From Polyangiaceae bacterium (GTDB lineage Bacteria; Myxococcota_A; Polyangia; Polyangiales; Polyangiaceae), in the NCBI GenBank assembly GCA_013361525.1, contig JABFXY010000027.1, positions 62,001 to 126,000 on the forward strand: a DNA stretch of 64,000 nt, written 5' to 3'. The first letter of the stretch is position 1. Each line of letters opens with the position of its first letter. The position numbers and the translations under genes are program-made. Below, piece by piece: positions 7,748 to 16,643 of this stretch. Below the pieces are notes generated by a model, which was given only the letters and a program-made list of their open reading frames with translations, had not been told where the DNA came from and made no database searches.

Positions 7748-10489
7748 GTGGCAACGCTCGTCGACATCCGTCCGGCCGAGCGCATCGCGACCCTGACGGC
7801 GATGGGCGCGCTCCTCGCGTCGACCGCGGGTCACATGATGCTCGAGACGGCGCGCGACGCGTTGTTCCTCGCGAAGCTGCCCGCGACGACATTGCCGTGG
7901 ATGTACCTCGCGATCGCCGCGCTCGGCCTCGCGATCACGCGACTGACCCCGGCGCGCAAACAGAGTCGAACCGCGTCGCTCGCGATGTTGCTCGCGGCCG
8001 GTGTTTCGATCGCCTTCTACGCCGCCCTTCGCGACCCGGGACCGATCGGGTTGTACGCGCTCTTCGTGTGGACCGGCACGTTCGGCGCAGTCGTGAACGT
8101 CGAGCTGTGGCTCCTTCTCGGTGCGGCGTTCGACGTCGGTCAGGCAAAACGCCTCTTCGGATTGATCGGCGCCGGCGCGGTGCTCGGTGCGACGCTCGGC
8201 GCGCTCGTCGCGAGGGTCGTCGCGTCGACCTTCGGTGCGCGCGAGCTCCTCGTGTTCGCCGCGGCGTTCTTCGCGAGCGCGTGGCTGCCGGCACGACTGC
8301 TCGAGCGACGGGTCGCGAAGATCGCCGCCGCATTCGAGGAGGTGCGCGCCGAGGCTGCGCAGCGCACCTCGCTTTACGCCGATCTGAAGAACACCGCGCG
8401 AGATCCATACCTGCTCGACATGGGCGTGTTCCTCGTCCTCGGGACGGTGACGCTCGCGTTCGGCGATTACATCTTCAAAGCCTCGATGGCCGCCGCCTTC
8501 TCCGGGGAGCGGCTGGCGACGGCGTTCGCGACTGCCTACCTCGCGTTCAATGCACTTTCGCTCGTCGTCCAGGTGGCGCTGACGGGCGCAGCGCTCCGAT
8601 GGCTCGGCGTAAAGCGCGCGCTCTTCGTGCTGCCGTTGCTCATGATCGGCGAAGCCGCCGGGGTGGTCGTGCTTCCGACGCTCGGCGCCGCGATCGCGAT
8701 GCGCGCAACCGACGGGGCCTTGCGGCACTCGCTCCACAAGACGACGTCGGAGCTGCTCTTCTTGCCGCTCGCCGACGCCGATCGTCGCCGCGCAAAACCG
8801 GTGCTCGATCTCGTCACGCAGCGAGGCGGGCAAGCGCTCTCGGCCATCGCGATCTTGATCCTCGTCGAGCTCGGCGCGACATCCCGTCTGCTCGCCGCGA
8901 TGGCGATGCTCACCGGCGTCGGCTGGGTCGTCGCGGCCGCGCGCGTGGGCGCACCCTACGTCGATGCGTTCCGCAAGCGACTGAGGCTCGGCGCGATCGA
9001 GATCGACGAGCGCATCCCGGAGCTGGATCTCGGCGCCCTGGAGGTCATCTTCGCCGCGCTGAACAGCTCGAAAGACGCCGAGGTGATGGGCGCGCTCGAT
9101 CTGCTCTCGGCACAAGGACGCGTGCGCCTCATCCCCGCGCTCATCCTGTACCACCCGTCGAAAGACGTCGTCCTGCGCGCGCTCTCGTTGTTCGTTCACG
9201 CGGGCCGCGACGACTTCTTGCCGATCACGAAGCGCCTGCTCGACAGCGACGATCCCGAGGTCCGCGCCGCCGCGTTGCGCGCGCGATCCGAGGTCGCGCG
9301 CGATCGGCGCGAGCTCGAAGGATGGCTCGGCGATTCCCGCCCGGAGATCCGAGCGACGGCGCTCGTCGCGCTCGCATCGGCCCACGCCATCGACGACGAG
9401 ACGGCACGCGCGCAGCTTCGCACGATGATTCGGCACGAAGATGCAGGCGTCGCGCTCGCCGTCATCCGCGCGATGGGCGCGTCGCCGTCACCCCTTTTCG
9501 TCGACGATCTGCTCGCCGTCGCAGAGGGCCCATTCCACGGAACGGTGCGCGCGGAGGCCGCGATCGCCCTCGGAGAGATCGGCGCGACGTACCCCGACGA
9601 ATCGCACCGCGCGCTGCCCGCATTGCTGGAGCTCTTGCCACTTCGCCACGAAGGGCCGGGAGCCCGCGCCGCCATCGACCGGATCGGTGAGCCCGCGCTC
9701 GTGTTTCTCGATCGCTACCTCGCGACCACCGAAGCGCGCGGTCCCGTCGCGTGGGCCGCCGTCCGCGCGCTGTCCGACTTCGATCCCTCTCGAGTGGTCC
9801 CCTTGATGATGCGTCACCTCCGCTCGTCACCCGACGGCGTCGTGCGATACCGGTGCTTGAAACACCTGAAACGCATGCTGATCGAAGAGCCGAGCCTGCG
9901 GATCGACAAGGCGCTGCTCACCGAGGTCGCGCGCAGCACGCTCCGCGACGCGCTCGATCTCGTCGAGCTGCGCGTGCTCGTCGAAAAGGCGCAGCGCGAG
10001 CGCCCGACGACGGCAGCCGCACAGCTGCTCCTCACGCTCCTCGGGGACAAGCGGTCGCACGCAATGGGCCGCGTGTTCATCCTGCTCTCGCTCCTACATC
10101 CGAAGGAAGACTTCGATCGCGTGGCCCGCAGCCTCGCGAGCAAAGATGCTCGGATTCGCGCGTCCTCGAGGGAGCTCTGCCACAACGTCGTTTCGACCGA
10201 GCTGCGCGATCTTCTCGCCGTGCTCATCGACGACATCGGCGATGACGCGAAGATCGAGCGTGCATTGGGTGCCGAGCGGCGCCGCTTCGCCACGTACGAG
10301 GACCTGATGCACGACCTCGTACGTCGTTCCGGCGAGCTCGGCGCCATCGCGCGTTATCACGCGAAAGAGATCGGAATGGCGGTCGCGGAGGCACCCGCGC
10401 CGCTCGGCGCGCAGGACAGCCCGTTCACCCACAAGGTGTCGGGCGGAACGTGGAGCTACACCTCGGAGGCGCATGTCGCCGCCCCCTAG
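7748..10489 (+). CDS. NTT-like (ATP/ADP translocase-related) membrane transporter with C-terminal HEAT repeats
   Basis: The 913-residue protein starts at a GTG. Residues about 15-410 contain roughly ten to twelve hydrophobic helices resembling the Npt/NTT and MFS fold (ETARDALFLAKLP, KRLFGLIGAGAVLGATLGAL, TDGALRHSLHKTTSELLFLP). The last of these matches the NTT-type block before the final helices. Residues about 430-890 are soluble HEAT repeats (SDDPEVRAAALRARSEVARD, SRPEIRATALVALASAHAID and others). It ends 17 bp inside the next gene, which encodes a cyclic-nucleotide-binding protein. Non-parasite NTT relatives with HEAT and cNMP modules are known; transport substrate and direction cannot be read. 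Confidence 0.75.
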   Translation: MATLVDIRPAERIATLTAMGALLASTAGHMMLETARDALFLAKLPATTLPWMYLAIAALGLAITRLTPARKQSRTASLAMLLAAGVSIAFYAALRDPGPIGLYALFVWTGTFGAVVNVELWLLLGAAFDVGQAKRLFGLIGAGAVLGATLGALVARVVASTFGARELLVFAAAFFASAWLPARLLERRVAKIAAAFEEVRAEAAQRTSLYADLKNTARDPYLLDMGVFLVLGTVTLAFGDYIFKASMAAAFSGERLATAFATAYLAFNALSLVVQVALTGAALRWLGVKRALFVLPLLMIGEAAGVVVLPTLGAAIAMRATDGALRHSLHKTTSELLFLPLADADRRRAKPVLDLVTQRGGQALSAIAILILVELGATSRLLAAMAMLTGVGWVVAAARVGAPYVDAFRKRLRLGAIEIDERIPELDLGALEVIFAALNSSKDAEVMGALDLLSAQGRVRLIPALILYHPSKDVVLRALSLFVHAGRDDFLPITKRLLDSDDPEVRAAALRARSEVARDRRELEGWLGDSRPEIRATALVALASAHAIDDETARAQLRTMIRHEDAGVALAVIRAMGASPSPLFVDDLLAVAEGPFHGTVRAEAAIALGEIGATYPDESHRALPALLELLPLRHEGPGARAAIDRIGEPALVFLDRYLATTEARGPVAWAAVRALSDFDPSRVVPLMMRHLRSSPDGVVRYRCLKHLKRMLIEEPSLRIDKALLTEVARSTLRDALDLVELRVLVEKAQRERPTTAAAQLLLTLLGDKRSHAMGRVFILLSLLHPKEDFDRVARSLASKDARIRASSRELCHNVVSTELRDLLAVLIDDIGDDAKIERALGAERRRFATYEDLMHDLVRRSGELGAIARYHAKEIGMAVAEAPAPLGAQDSPFTHKVSGGTWSYTSEAHVAAP

Positions 10490-11438
10490 TCATTCCGGAG
10501 GAGAAGGAAACCGCAGGTGGGTCGACGTCACCGAACGCGCCATCTACCTCCGCTCGCTTCCCGTCGCCGGCATGCTGCCGACGAAGGTGCTCCACGCGAT
10601 CGCGCGGAGCCTCGTCGAGCGCACCTTCGAGCCGGGCGCCAAGCTGCTCGAGCAGGGCAAGCCTGTTCGTCACATGCGCATCCTCACCGCCGGGCGCTTG
10701 ACGACGAAGTCGGGTGACCGGGTGATCGGCCAGGTCGTTCCCCCCGAGAGTGTCGGCTTCTTGAACCTGCTCGCGCACAACGACGGCTCGTACGACGCGA
10801 TTGCCGTCGAGCCGGTCCACGCGCTCGAGCTCTCCGCGGATCGGTTCTACACGCTGCTCGAGGACCATTACCCGCTTCTTCTCACGACGCTCCAATACAC
10901 GGCAGAGCGATTGCTTCATGAGATGAAGGAGCTGCCTCAGGAGGCGCTCGGATTACCGCCGACGACATTCCCCATTGCGGTCCCCGAGCGCCGCTTGGAT
11001 CTCGTCGAGCGCGTCTTCTTCATGCGATGTGTGAGCGCGTTCGCGAACACCAACCTCGGCGCGCTGGCCGTCCTCGCCGAGCACATGAGCGAGGCGCGCG
11101 TTCCGGCGGGTCATCCATTCTTTTCGATTGGCGACAAATCGAGCTTCACGGTCTTCATCCTGTCCGGAATCGTCGAATGCGAGGCGCCGGACGGCCGCAT
11201 CTTCGAATACGGCGGAGGCACGGCGGCCGGAGGCGTCGAAGCGCTCGCAGGCAAAGAGCGCTGGTATTCGGCACGCGCCAAGACCCCGGTCGTTGCGCTC
11301 ATCGGCACCGCCGATGCGCTCGTCGAGCTGATGGAGGACAACTTCGAAATCGGGAGCGACTTCATTCGAATGTTGGTAACCGGCCTGCAAGGCATGCTCT
11401 CGGCAAAAGCGGCCCGCGTAGCCGCCTCGAAGTCATGA
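10473..11438 (+). CDS. Cyclic-nucleotide-binding-domain protein (no DNA-binding domain)
   Basis: The 321-residue product contains a Crp-like cNMP-binding barrel at about residues 35-150 (LVERTFEPGAKLLEQGKPVRHM, ILTAGRL, ESVGFLNLLAHNDGSYDAIA). The phosphate-binding cassette is degenerate: no RxA box is obvious. A second, weaker barrel-like region follows at 205-300 (PAGHPFFSIGDKSSFTVFIL, SGIVEC). No helix-turn-helix is seen, so it is probably a regulatory subunit rather than a transcription factor. It overlaps the transporter gene by 17 bp and most likely regulates it. The start is uncertain: the ATG at 10473 has only a short-spaced GGAGG, and a strong GGAGGAG lies downstream at 10497 without a good in-frame start after it. 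Confidence 0.75.
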   Translation: MSPPPSHSGGEGNRRWVDVTERAIYLRSLPVAGMLPTKVLHAIARSLVERTFEPGAKLLEQGKPVRHMRILTAGRLTTKSGDRVIGQVVPPESVGFLNLLAHNDGSYDAIAVEPVHALELSADRFYTLLEDHYPLLLTTLQYTAERLLHEMKELPQEALGLPPTTFPIAVPERRLDLVERVFFMRCVSAFANTNLGALAVLAEHMSEARVPAGHPFFSIGDKSSFTVFILSGIVECEAPDGRIFEYGGGTAAGGVEALAGKERWYSARAKTPVVALIGTADALVELMEDNFEIGSDFIRMLVTGLQGMLSAKAARVAASKS

Positions 11439-13859
11439 ATCGAAGAGCCCGAGCTGCGTGCCCGCGACGCGCTCGAAGCTCGTTCCGAGCACCGAAAGCA
11501 CGACATCGCACGCCGGCGCGAGCTGCTTGTCGACGTAATGGGCGTAATCGATGACGGCACCGGCGGCCGCGTCGAGTGGCACCGGCCCGCGCGACGTCAT
11601 CAGGTATTCGATATCGTCGCGCCCGAGAGACTTGTCCACGGCGACCCCGGATGCCGCTTGCCGCTCGTTGGCGAGGCGTGCGGCCTTCACGTGCGGCGGG
11701 GCAGCCCCGTATTCGTCGATGTCGCGCCGCAATCGCTTGCGATAGACGAGCTCGGCGTCGAACGCGCCGCGGAATAGAGCCGCTCGCGTCTCGCGCAGCC
11801 AGCTCTCCCACGGCTCGGCCGAGAACACCCGGCGGAGGAGCTCGCGCTGCACGCGCCGCGCGAACGGCGTCCAATCCGTTCGGACGGCCTCGAGGCCCTT
11901 CACGACGATCTCCATTTCGGTCGATCCGTCGGGCCGAATCTTCGACGCGGCTCCCGCATATCGTTTCTTGGACCCGACGTCGCCGCTTCGAACCGTGGGC
12001 ATCAGATACGACGTGAAGTAGGTGTCGAAGCGAAGGTCGAGCGCGCTCTCGAGGTCGTATTGCTCTCGGATCTCGCCTCGCAACGTCTCGTTGAGCGCCC
12101 GCGCGAGGTCGGCGCCGAGCGCTCGAAACCCCTCCCCGCTCGTTCGGCCCTCCGCGTGCACGAAGAGTGAATCGGTGTCGCCGTAGAGCACCGTATACCC
12201 GCGCTCTTCGAAGAAGCTCTTTGCGCGGCGAATGATTTGATGGCCGCGGCGCGTAATCGAGCTCGCGAGGCGCGAATCGAAGAAGCGGCACCCGGGCGCG
12301 CCGAGCACACCATAAAACGAATTCATCTGGATCTTGATCGCGCGTGACAATGCTTCGTCCCCACGCTGCTGCGCCTCTTTGCGCGCAGAGGCGAGCTTTT
12401 CGATCAGCGGCGGCAGGATCGAAGGGCTTCGCACGAAGCGCCCGCCGTCGAAGCCGTCGACGTGATTCGCCGCGCCCTCCTCCCCCTCGAGCGTCGCGAG
12501 GTGCAGGCCGAGCGGGTCGATTCGAAAGGTGCGGATGATAGACGGGTACAGACTGCGAAAATCGAAGGCGAGAACATCCTTGTGCAGGCCGGGCACGCTC
12601 GCGAGCACCTCACCGCCTGGGCTCGGCTCGAAGTCGACGTCGCTCCCGACGTCGGGCGCGACGAATCCCTCTCGGTGCAGCCGCGGCAGATACAAATGGT
12701 CGAACGCGGCGACCGACCCGCCCTGTCGATCGAGCGGCAGACCGACCAGATCCGCGCGCGCACACGCAAAGCCGAGGAGGTTGGCCTTGTCGAAGATGTC
12801 GGCGACGAGCCGCGCGTCCTCCAGGTTGTAGGCGGCGAGCGCGCCGATATCTTCGCGCGCCATTCGACGGATTTCCTCGATTCGCTCGAGCTTCGTCGCT
12901 TTCGCTTCGACGAGCTTGCCCCTGCCGAGCAGCTCGCGCCCGACGTGCTCGAGCGTGTAGCGCTCGAACGACCACGTCGCGTTCTTCAATGTCGCGATAC
13001 CGTCCAGGACGACACGGCCCGGGATGCGTGCAATCGACGCTTGGCCGCGATCACCGCGCAGCACGCGCCCGGTCTCACCATTGCGACCAATCGCGAAGGG
13101 GATGCGTAAGCCGTTGCACCGCGACTCGAGCGTCGCGAGGTCGAACTCGACGACGTTCCACCCGATGAGGATATCGGGGTCGAGCTCGGTCATCGTCGCG
13201 ACGAACGACTCGAGCAGCGCCCGCTCCGTCGGCACGAACGAAAGCGGCAAGTCCGCGCTCGCCTGGACCGGCGGCCCAACGACGACGACTCGCTCGATTC
13301 GCGGCGACGACGGTTCGCGATCCTGCGCCACCACCGCATAGGAAAGGAGCGCACCGTCCGGACCATCGGTCTCGATGTCGAACGAGCAAACCGACAAACC
13401 GACACCTTCGGGTCGCTCGATACCTCGGACGCGCCCACCCCGGATGACCGTCACCCCTCCCTTCGCGGCTCGACGCTGGACGACCTTGCCGCTGACCTCG
13501 AATGCGCCGGTCACGAATCGCTCCATGACGAAGCGGTCGCTCGGCTTTACGTCCGATTCGAGCGCAGCGTGGAGCTGCGTCCGAACGCGGTCGCGGGCAT
13601 CGAGGAGCGAGCGTTGCTGCCGGAAGTACACGGCGTCGACCGGGTCCCCCTGCAGCGTCTTGAGCTCGACCGGCGCCCGGCGCCCAGCCGCCGTGAGCGC
13701 CTCGGGGGTCGTCCGCGGCACGAACATCACCGCCTCGGCGTCGAGCACCGCCTTCACCGGGCCGTCCTTCGACAGCCCCCAGAGCGTGATTTCGACGCTC
13801 TTCGGCCCGTCACGCCACTGGCGCGACAGGAGGAGGCAATCGAAGGTCTCGGCGGTCAT
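11433..13859 (-). CDS. polB: Family B DNA polymerase (Pol II-like)
   Basis: The 808-residue protein is close in length to E. coli Pol II (783). All key blocks are present in order. The 3'-5' exonuclease motifs are Exo I SFDIETDG, Exo II NVVEFDLATLESR and Exo III YNLEDARLVADI. The polymerase motifs are A DFRSLYPSII, B KIQMNSFYGVLG and C YGDTDSLFV with the catalytic aspartates. It is therefore predicted to be an active proofreading polymerase used in repair or translesion synthesis. It converges with the upstream plus-strand gene and the two overlap by 6 bp at their 3' ends. It is divergent from the redox operon at 14009. No LexA-type box is obvious upstream. Confidence 0.93.
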   Translation of the reverse strand: MTAETFDCLLLSRQWRDGPKSVEITLWGLSKDGPVKAVLDAEAVMFVPRTTPEALTAAGRRAPVELKTLQGDPVDAVYFRQQRSLLDARDRVRTQLHAALESDVKPSDRFVMERFVTGAFEVSGKVVQRRAAKGGVTVIRGGRVRGIERPEGVGLSVCSFDIETDGPDGALLSYAVVAQDREPSSPRIERVVVVGPPVQASADLPLSFVPTERALLESFVATMTELDPDILIGWNVVEFDLATLESRCNGLRIPFAIGRNGETGRVLRGDRGQASIARIPGRVVLDGIATLKNATWSFERYTLEHVGRELLGRGKLVEAKATKLERIEEIRRMAREDIGALAAYNLEDARLVADIFDKANLLGFACARADLVGLPLDRQGGSVAAFDHLYLPRLHREGFVAPDVGSDVDFEPSPGGEVLASVPGLHKDVLAFDFRSLYPSIIRTFRIDPLGLHLATLEGEEGAANHVDGFDGGRFVRSPSILPPLIEKLASARKEAQQRGDEALSRAIKIQMNSFYGVLGAPGCRFFDSRLASSITRRGHQIIRRAKSFFEERGYTVLYGDTDSLFVHAEGRTSGEGFRALGADLARALNETLRGEIREQYDLESALDLRFDTYFTSYLMPTVRSGDVGSKKRYAGAASKIRPDGSTEMEIVVKGLEAVRTDWTPFARRVQRELLRRVFSAEPWESWLRETRAALFRGAFDAELVYRKRLRRDIDEYGAAPPHVKAARLANERQAASGVAVDKSLGRDDIEYLMTSRGPVPLDAAAGAVIDYAHYVDKQLAPACDVVLSVLGTSFERVAGTQLGLFDS

Positions 13860-13931
13860 CGGCGAAGCCGAGGCCTAGCGCGGATCCTCCGGGCGAGCCA
13901 ACCGCGCCCCCTCGCCCGGCCCGATGCGTCA

Positions 13932-13947
13932 CTGACGCAAGTGTCAG
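13932..13947. promoter_or_regulatory. Inverted repeat, possible operator upstream of the redox operon
   Basis: CTGAC and GTCAG face each other across 6 bp (CTGACGCAAGTGTCAG). A second palindrome, CACT/AGTG, is embedded in the same bases. It lies in the 149-bp divergent region between polB and the GMC oxidase, 61 bp before the chosen GTG start. Such symmetrical sites often bind dimeric repressors of TetR or GntR type, but no regulator gene sits next to it. Confidence 0.35.
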
Positions 13948-14008
13948 GGCGATCTTTTCTTTATGTGCGCGCGCTTTGATACGCTCGCGCGCTGGGAGGG
14001 CTCGGGGG

Positions 14009-15721
14009 GTGAACGACAACCATTTCGACTTCGACACGATCGTCGTCGGCTCTGGATTCGGCGGTTCGGTGACGGCGTTTCGCCTGGCGGAGGCGAACGA
14101 GCGCGTGTGTCTCCTCGAGCGAGGCAAGGCTTATCCGCCGCGCAGCTTCGCGCGCTCACCCGCCGAGATGCGGAAGAACTTCTGGGACCCGAGCGAAGGC
14201 CTCCAGGGGATGTTCGACGTTTGGTCGTTCCGAGGGACGGACGCGCTGGTTTCGAGCGGCCTCGGCGGTGGGTCGCTCATCTATGCGAACGTGCTTTTGC
14301 GAAAGCCCGAGCGTTGGTTCGTCCGGGAGAACCTGCAAAAGGGCGGATACGAATCGTGGCCCGTCTCGTACCGCCAGCTCGAACGCCATTACGAGGCCGC
14401 CGAGAAGAACCTCGACGGGCAAGCCTTCCCGCATGATCGGGAGCCCTACGCGAAGATCGCCAAAACGCGGGCGCTCGCGGAAGCGGCGCGTGGAGCGGGC
14501 TATGAATGGTTCACACCGAAGCTCGCGGTGACCTTCGCAGCGAATGGGCGGCCTCCGTCACCGGGCGAGCCGATCCTCGAGGATCACCCGAACCTTCACG
14601 GCGCCCGGCGCACGACTTGCCAGCTGTGCGGCGAGTGCAACGTCGGTTGCAACTACGGCAGCAAGAACAGCCTCGATTACACCTATTTGTCGCACGCCAA
14701 GCGTCTCGGCTGCGAGATCCGCGTTCGCTGTGAAGTCCGGCATATCACCCGACGCGATCGTGGCGGCTTCGACGTCGAATACGTCGAGCACGTCGACGAG
14801 AACGAAGGGCGCAAAACCGATACGTCACAACTGCCGCTCAAGAAAATATCGGCAAAAAAGGTCGTCCTCGCCGCAGGGACATACGGCACTACGTGGCTCT
14901 TGTTGCGAAATAGGAAGCGGCTCAAAGACAAGATCAGCCGCGCGCTCGGCAAACGTGTGGGCGGCAATGGAGACTTTCTCTCCTTTGCGTGGAAGTGCCA
15001 TGAATCCAAGGGCGGTGAACGCGTCCCGCGACCCGTCGAGCCGACCCGCGGCCCGGTCATCACCAGCACGGTGCATGTCCCCGATAGGCGCGACGGCGGT
15101 TCGGGCCGGGGCTTTTACATCCAAGACGCAGGCATTCCCGCATTCTTGTCTTGGGTGGCGCAGCCCCTCGGCGGGTTTGGCGTCGTTGGGCAAGCGGCCC
15201 AGTTCGCCTGGCGATACGCGTCCCGTCTTCTCGGCCTCGAGCGAGGCGCCGACCTCGATCTCGCGTTGTCCGAGCTGATCGGCATGTCGGAGGCGACGGG
15301 CTCGACGCTGCCCTTCCTCGGCATGGGGCGCGACATCCCCGATGGGACGCTACGCATCGACGGCAAATGGCTCGAGCTCGACTACTCCGAAGCTGGTTCG
15401 CGCGAGCTGTTCGACGCCATGCAGGAGGTCGCGCAACGCCTCGCATCCGAGCTCGATGCGACCTACGTGGTCAATCCACTCTACCGATTCAAAAAGCTCA
15501 TTACGGTGCACCCGCTCGGTGGGTGTTCGATGGCGGACGATCCGGAGCACGGCGTCGTCGATGCCGATGGGCAGGTCTTCGGTTGTCCGGGCCTCTATAT
15601 CGCCGACGGCTCGGTGATGCCCGGACCGGTAGGCCCCAATCCCGCACTGACCATCGCTGCACTCGCCGACTGGTTCGCGGACGGGATGTTGGGGCTGCGT
15701 GAACCCGCAGGGGTGCGATAA
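14009..15721 (+). CDS. GMC-family flavoprotein oxidase/dehydrogenase, ChoD (cholesterol oxidase)-like
   Basis: The 570-residue protein has an N-terminal FAD dinucleotide-binding fold (TIVVGSGFGGSVTAFRLAE), the GLGGGSLIYANVLL block, a Cys cluster TCQLCGECNVGCNYGSKNS as in ChoD-type enzymes, and the C-terminal GMC signature HPLGGCSMADDPEHGV followed by PGLYIADGSVMPGPVGPNP. ChoD-like enzymes oxidise sterol or other lipid alcohols, so the natural substrate may be a steroid-like or polycyclic alcohol; this is inference. GTG 14009 was preferred over ATG 13976 because a GGGAGG lies 9 bases upstream and the FAD motif then starts near residue 10. It is the first gene of a five-gene operon, with the next start 5 bases after its stop. 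Confidence 0.85.
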   Translation: MNDNHFDFDTIVVGSGFGGSVTAFRLAEANERVCLLERGKAYPPRSFARSPAEMRKNFWDPSEGLQGMFDVWSFRGTDALVSSGLGGGSLIYANVLLRKPERWFVRENLQKGGYESWPVSYRQLERHYEAAEKNLDGQAFPHDREPYAKIAKTRALAEAARGAGYEWFTPKLAVTFAANGRPPSPGEPILEDHPNLHGARRTTCQLCGECNVGCNYGSKNSLDYTYLSHAKRLGCEIRVRCEVRHITRRDRGGFDVEYVEHVDENEGRKTDTSQLPLKKISAKKVVLAAGTYGTTWLLLRNRKRLKDKISRALGKRVGGNGDFLSFAWKCHESKGGERVPRPVEPTRGPVITSTVHVPDRRDGGSGRGFYIQDAGIPAFLSWVAQPLGGFGVVGQAAQFAWRYASRLLGLERGADLDLALSELIGMSEATGSTLPFLGMGRDIPDGTLRIDGKWLELDYSEAGSRELFDAMQEVAQRLASELDATYVVNPLYRFKKLITVHPLGGCSMADDPEHGVVDADGQVFGCPGLYIADGSVMPGPVGPNPALTIAALADWFADGMLGLREPAGVR

Positions 15722-15725
15722 CCGC

Positions 15726-16643
15726 GTGCGCATCGTTCACCCAGAGACGATCGACCAAGCCGTGCGCGCCCTCGGCCGAAAGGGGGTCGCGCTCGGCGGC
15801 GGGACGGTCGTCTCCCGCTGGGTCTCCGAGGGCACGCTTCCGACGTGCGAAGCCTTGGTCGATCTCGGCCGCATACCCGCCCTACGTGGCATTCGCTCTC
15901 ATGACGGGCGATTCGTCATCGGCGCGATGACGGCGCTGTCGGCGCTGTCGCAATGTGGAGGCGCGCTCGCCGACGCGGCCGTCGCGATCGGCAATCCCAA
16001 CATTCGTCATGGAGGCACCGTCGGCGGGAATATCGCCGGTCGCTTTCCTGGCGCCGATCTGCACGCCGCCGCGCTCGTCCTCGACGCCGGGGTCGGGGTA
16101 GCCGATTCCTCCTCCGAGCGGACGATCCCCATCGAGCGCTTTTTGGAAGTGGGTTTGGGCTCGGGCGAGCTCATCACCGAGCTCCGGTTCGTCGATGATC
16201 CCAAGTACCGAACCGGCTATTCGAAAGTGGGTTGGCGCAAAGCCTCCGCCAAGACGATCGTCGCCGTCGCCGCCTCGTTCGCGTTCGAGGGAGGTGTCAT
16301 TCAATCGCCGCGAATCGCCGTGAGCGGGATTGCGAAGAGCGCCCGCCGCACCCCGCGGGCGGAAACGCTCCTCCAAGGCTCCGCGCCGCGTGCGGAGGTC
16401 ATCGCGGCCGTGGCGCGCGAAGCGTCGCAAGAGCTCCCCCTCGAGATTCGTGAAGAGCCTAGTGGGGCAGGCCACGTCGAGCGAAGCGAGACAGGCCGGG
16501 GCGGCTCCCACGAGGCTCGGTTCGCCGAAGGCGAACGCGGGAAAAGTGAGCCTAGTGAGCAATACCGCCGCGCGGTCGTCGCCGACGAGCTCGAGCAGCT
16601 ACTCGCCCGCCTCGCCGGCGGAGCCCAAAAGGTGGCCCGATGA
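15726..16643 (+). CDS. FAD-binding medium subunit of a molybdenum hydroxylase (CoxM/XdhB-like)
   Basis: The 305-residue protein matches the medium subunit of the xanthine dehydrogenase/CO dehydrogenase family. It has the FAD pyrophosphate loop VALGGGTVVSRW, the second FAD motif AIGNPNIRHGGTVGGNIAG, and the C-terminal CO_deh_flav_C region around YSKVGWRKASAKTIVAVAAS. It should pass electrons from the FeS clusters of the next gene product to FAD. GTG 15726 was chosen because it directly precedes the conserved VRIVHPETIDQAV start; an in-frame GTG at 15699 would overlap the oxidase gene. A 31-residue Gly/Glu/Arg-rich stretch near residue 245 is an in-frame insertion of a repeat (see 16455-16557). 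It overlaps the next gene by 4 bp. Confidence 0.85.
   Translation: MRIVHPETIDQAVRALGRKGVALGGGTVVSRWVSEGTLPTCEALVDLGRIPALRGIRSHDGRFVIGAMTALSALSQCGGALADAAVAIGNPNIRHGGTVGGNIAGRFPGADLHAAALVLDAGVGVADSSSERTIPIERFLEVGLGSGELITELRFVDDPKYRTGYSKVGWRKASAKTIVAVAASFAFEGGVIQSPRIAVSGIAKSARRTPRAETLLQGSAPRAEVIAAVAREASQELPLEIREEPSGAGHVERSETGRGGSHEARFAEGERGKSEPSEQYRRAVVADELEQLLARLAGGAQKVAR
16455..16557 (+). repeat. 93-bp in-frame insertion bounded by a 10-bp direct repeat
   Basis: The decamer GAGCCTAGTG occurs at 16455-16464 and again at 16548-16557, exactly 93 bases (31 codons) apart. The intervening bases carry small hairpins (TCGAGCGAAGCGA and TTCGCCGAAGGCGAA). The encoded residues (GAGHVERSETGRGGSHEARF and following) are unlike the rest of the FAD subunit. 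The reading frame is kept, so the element is tolerated. It looks like a small palindromic (REP/MITE-like) element with a target-site duplication, or a slipped duplication; which one is unproven. Confidence 0.6.

Noticed and set aside
5528..9436. Minus-strand open frame of about 1300 codons
   Set aside because: It is antisense to three clearly functional genes (HEAT lipoprotein, lipid kinase, transporter), is Arg/Asp/Glu/His-biased and has no recognisable fold; such frames arise from GC-rich codon use on the opposite strand.
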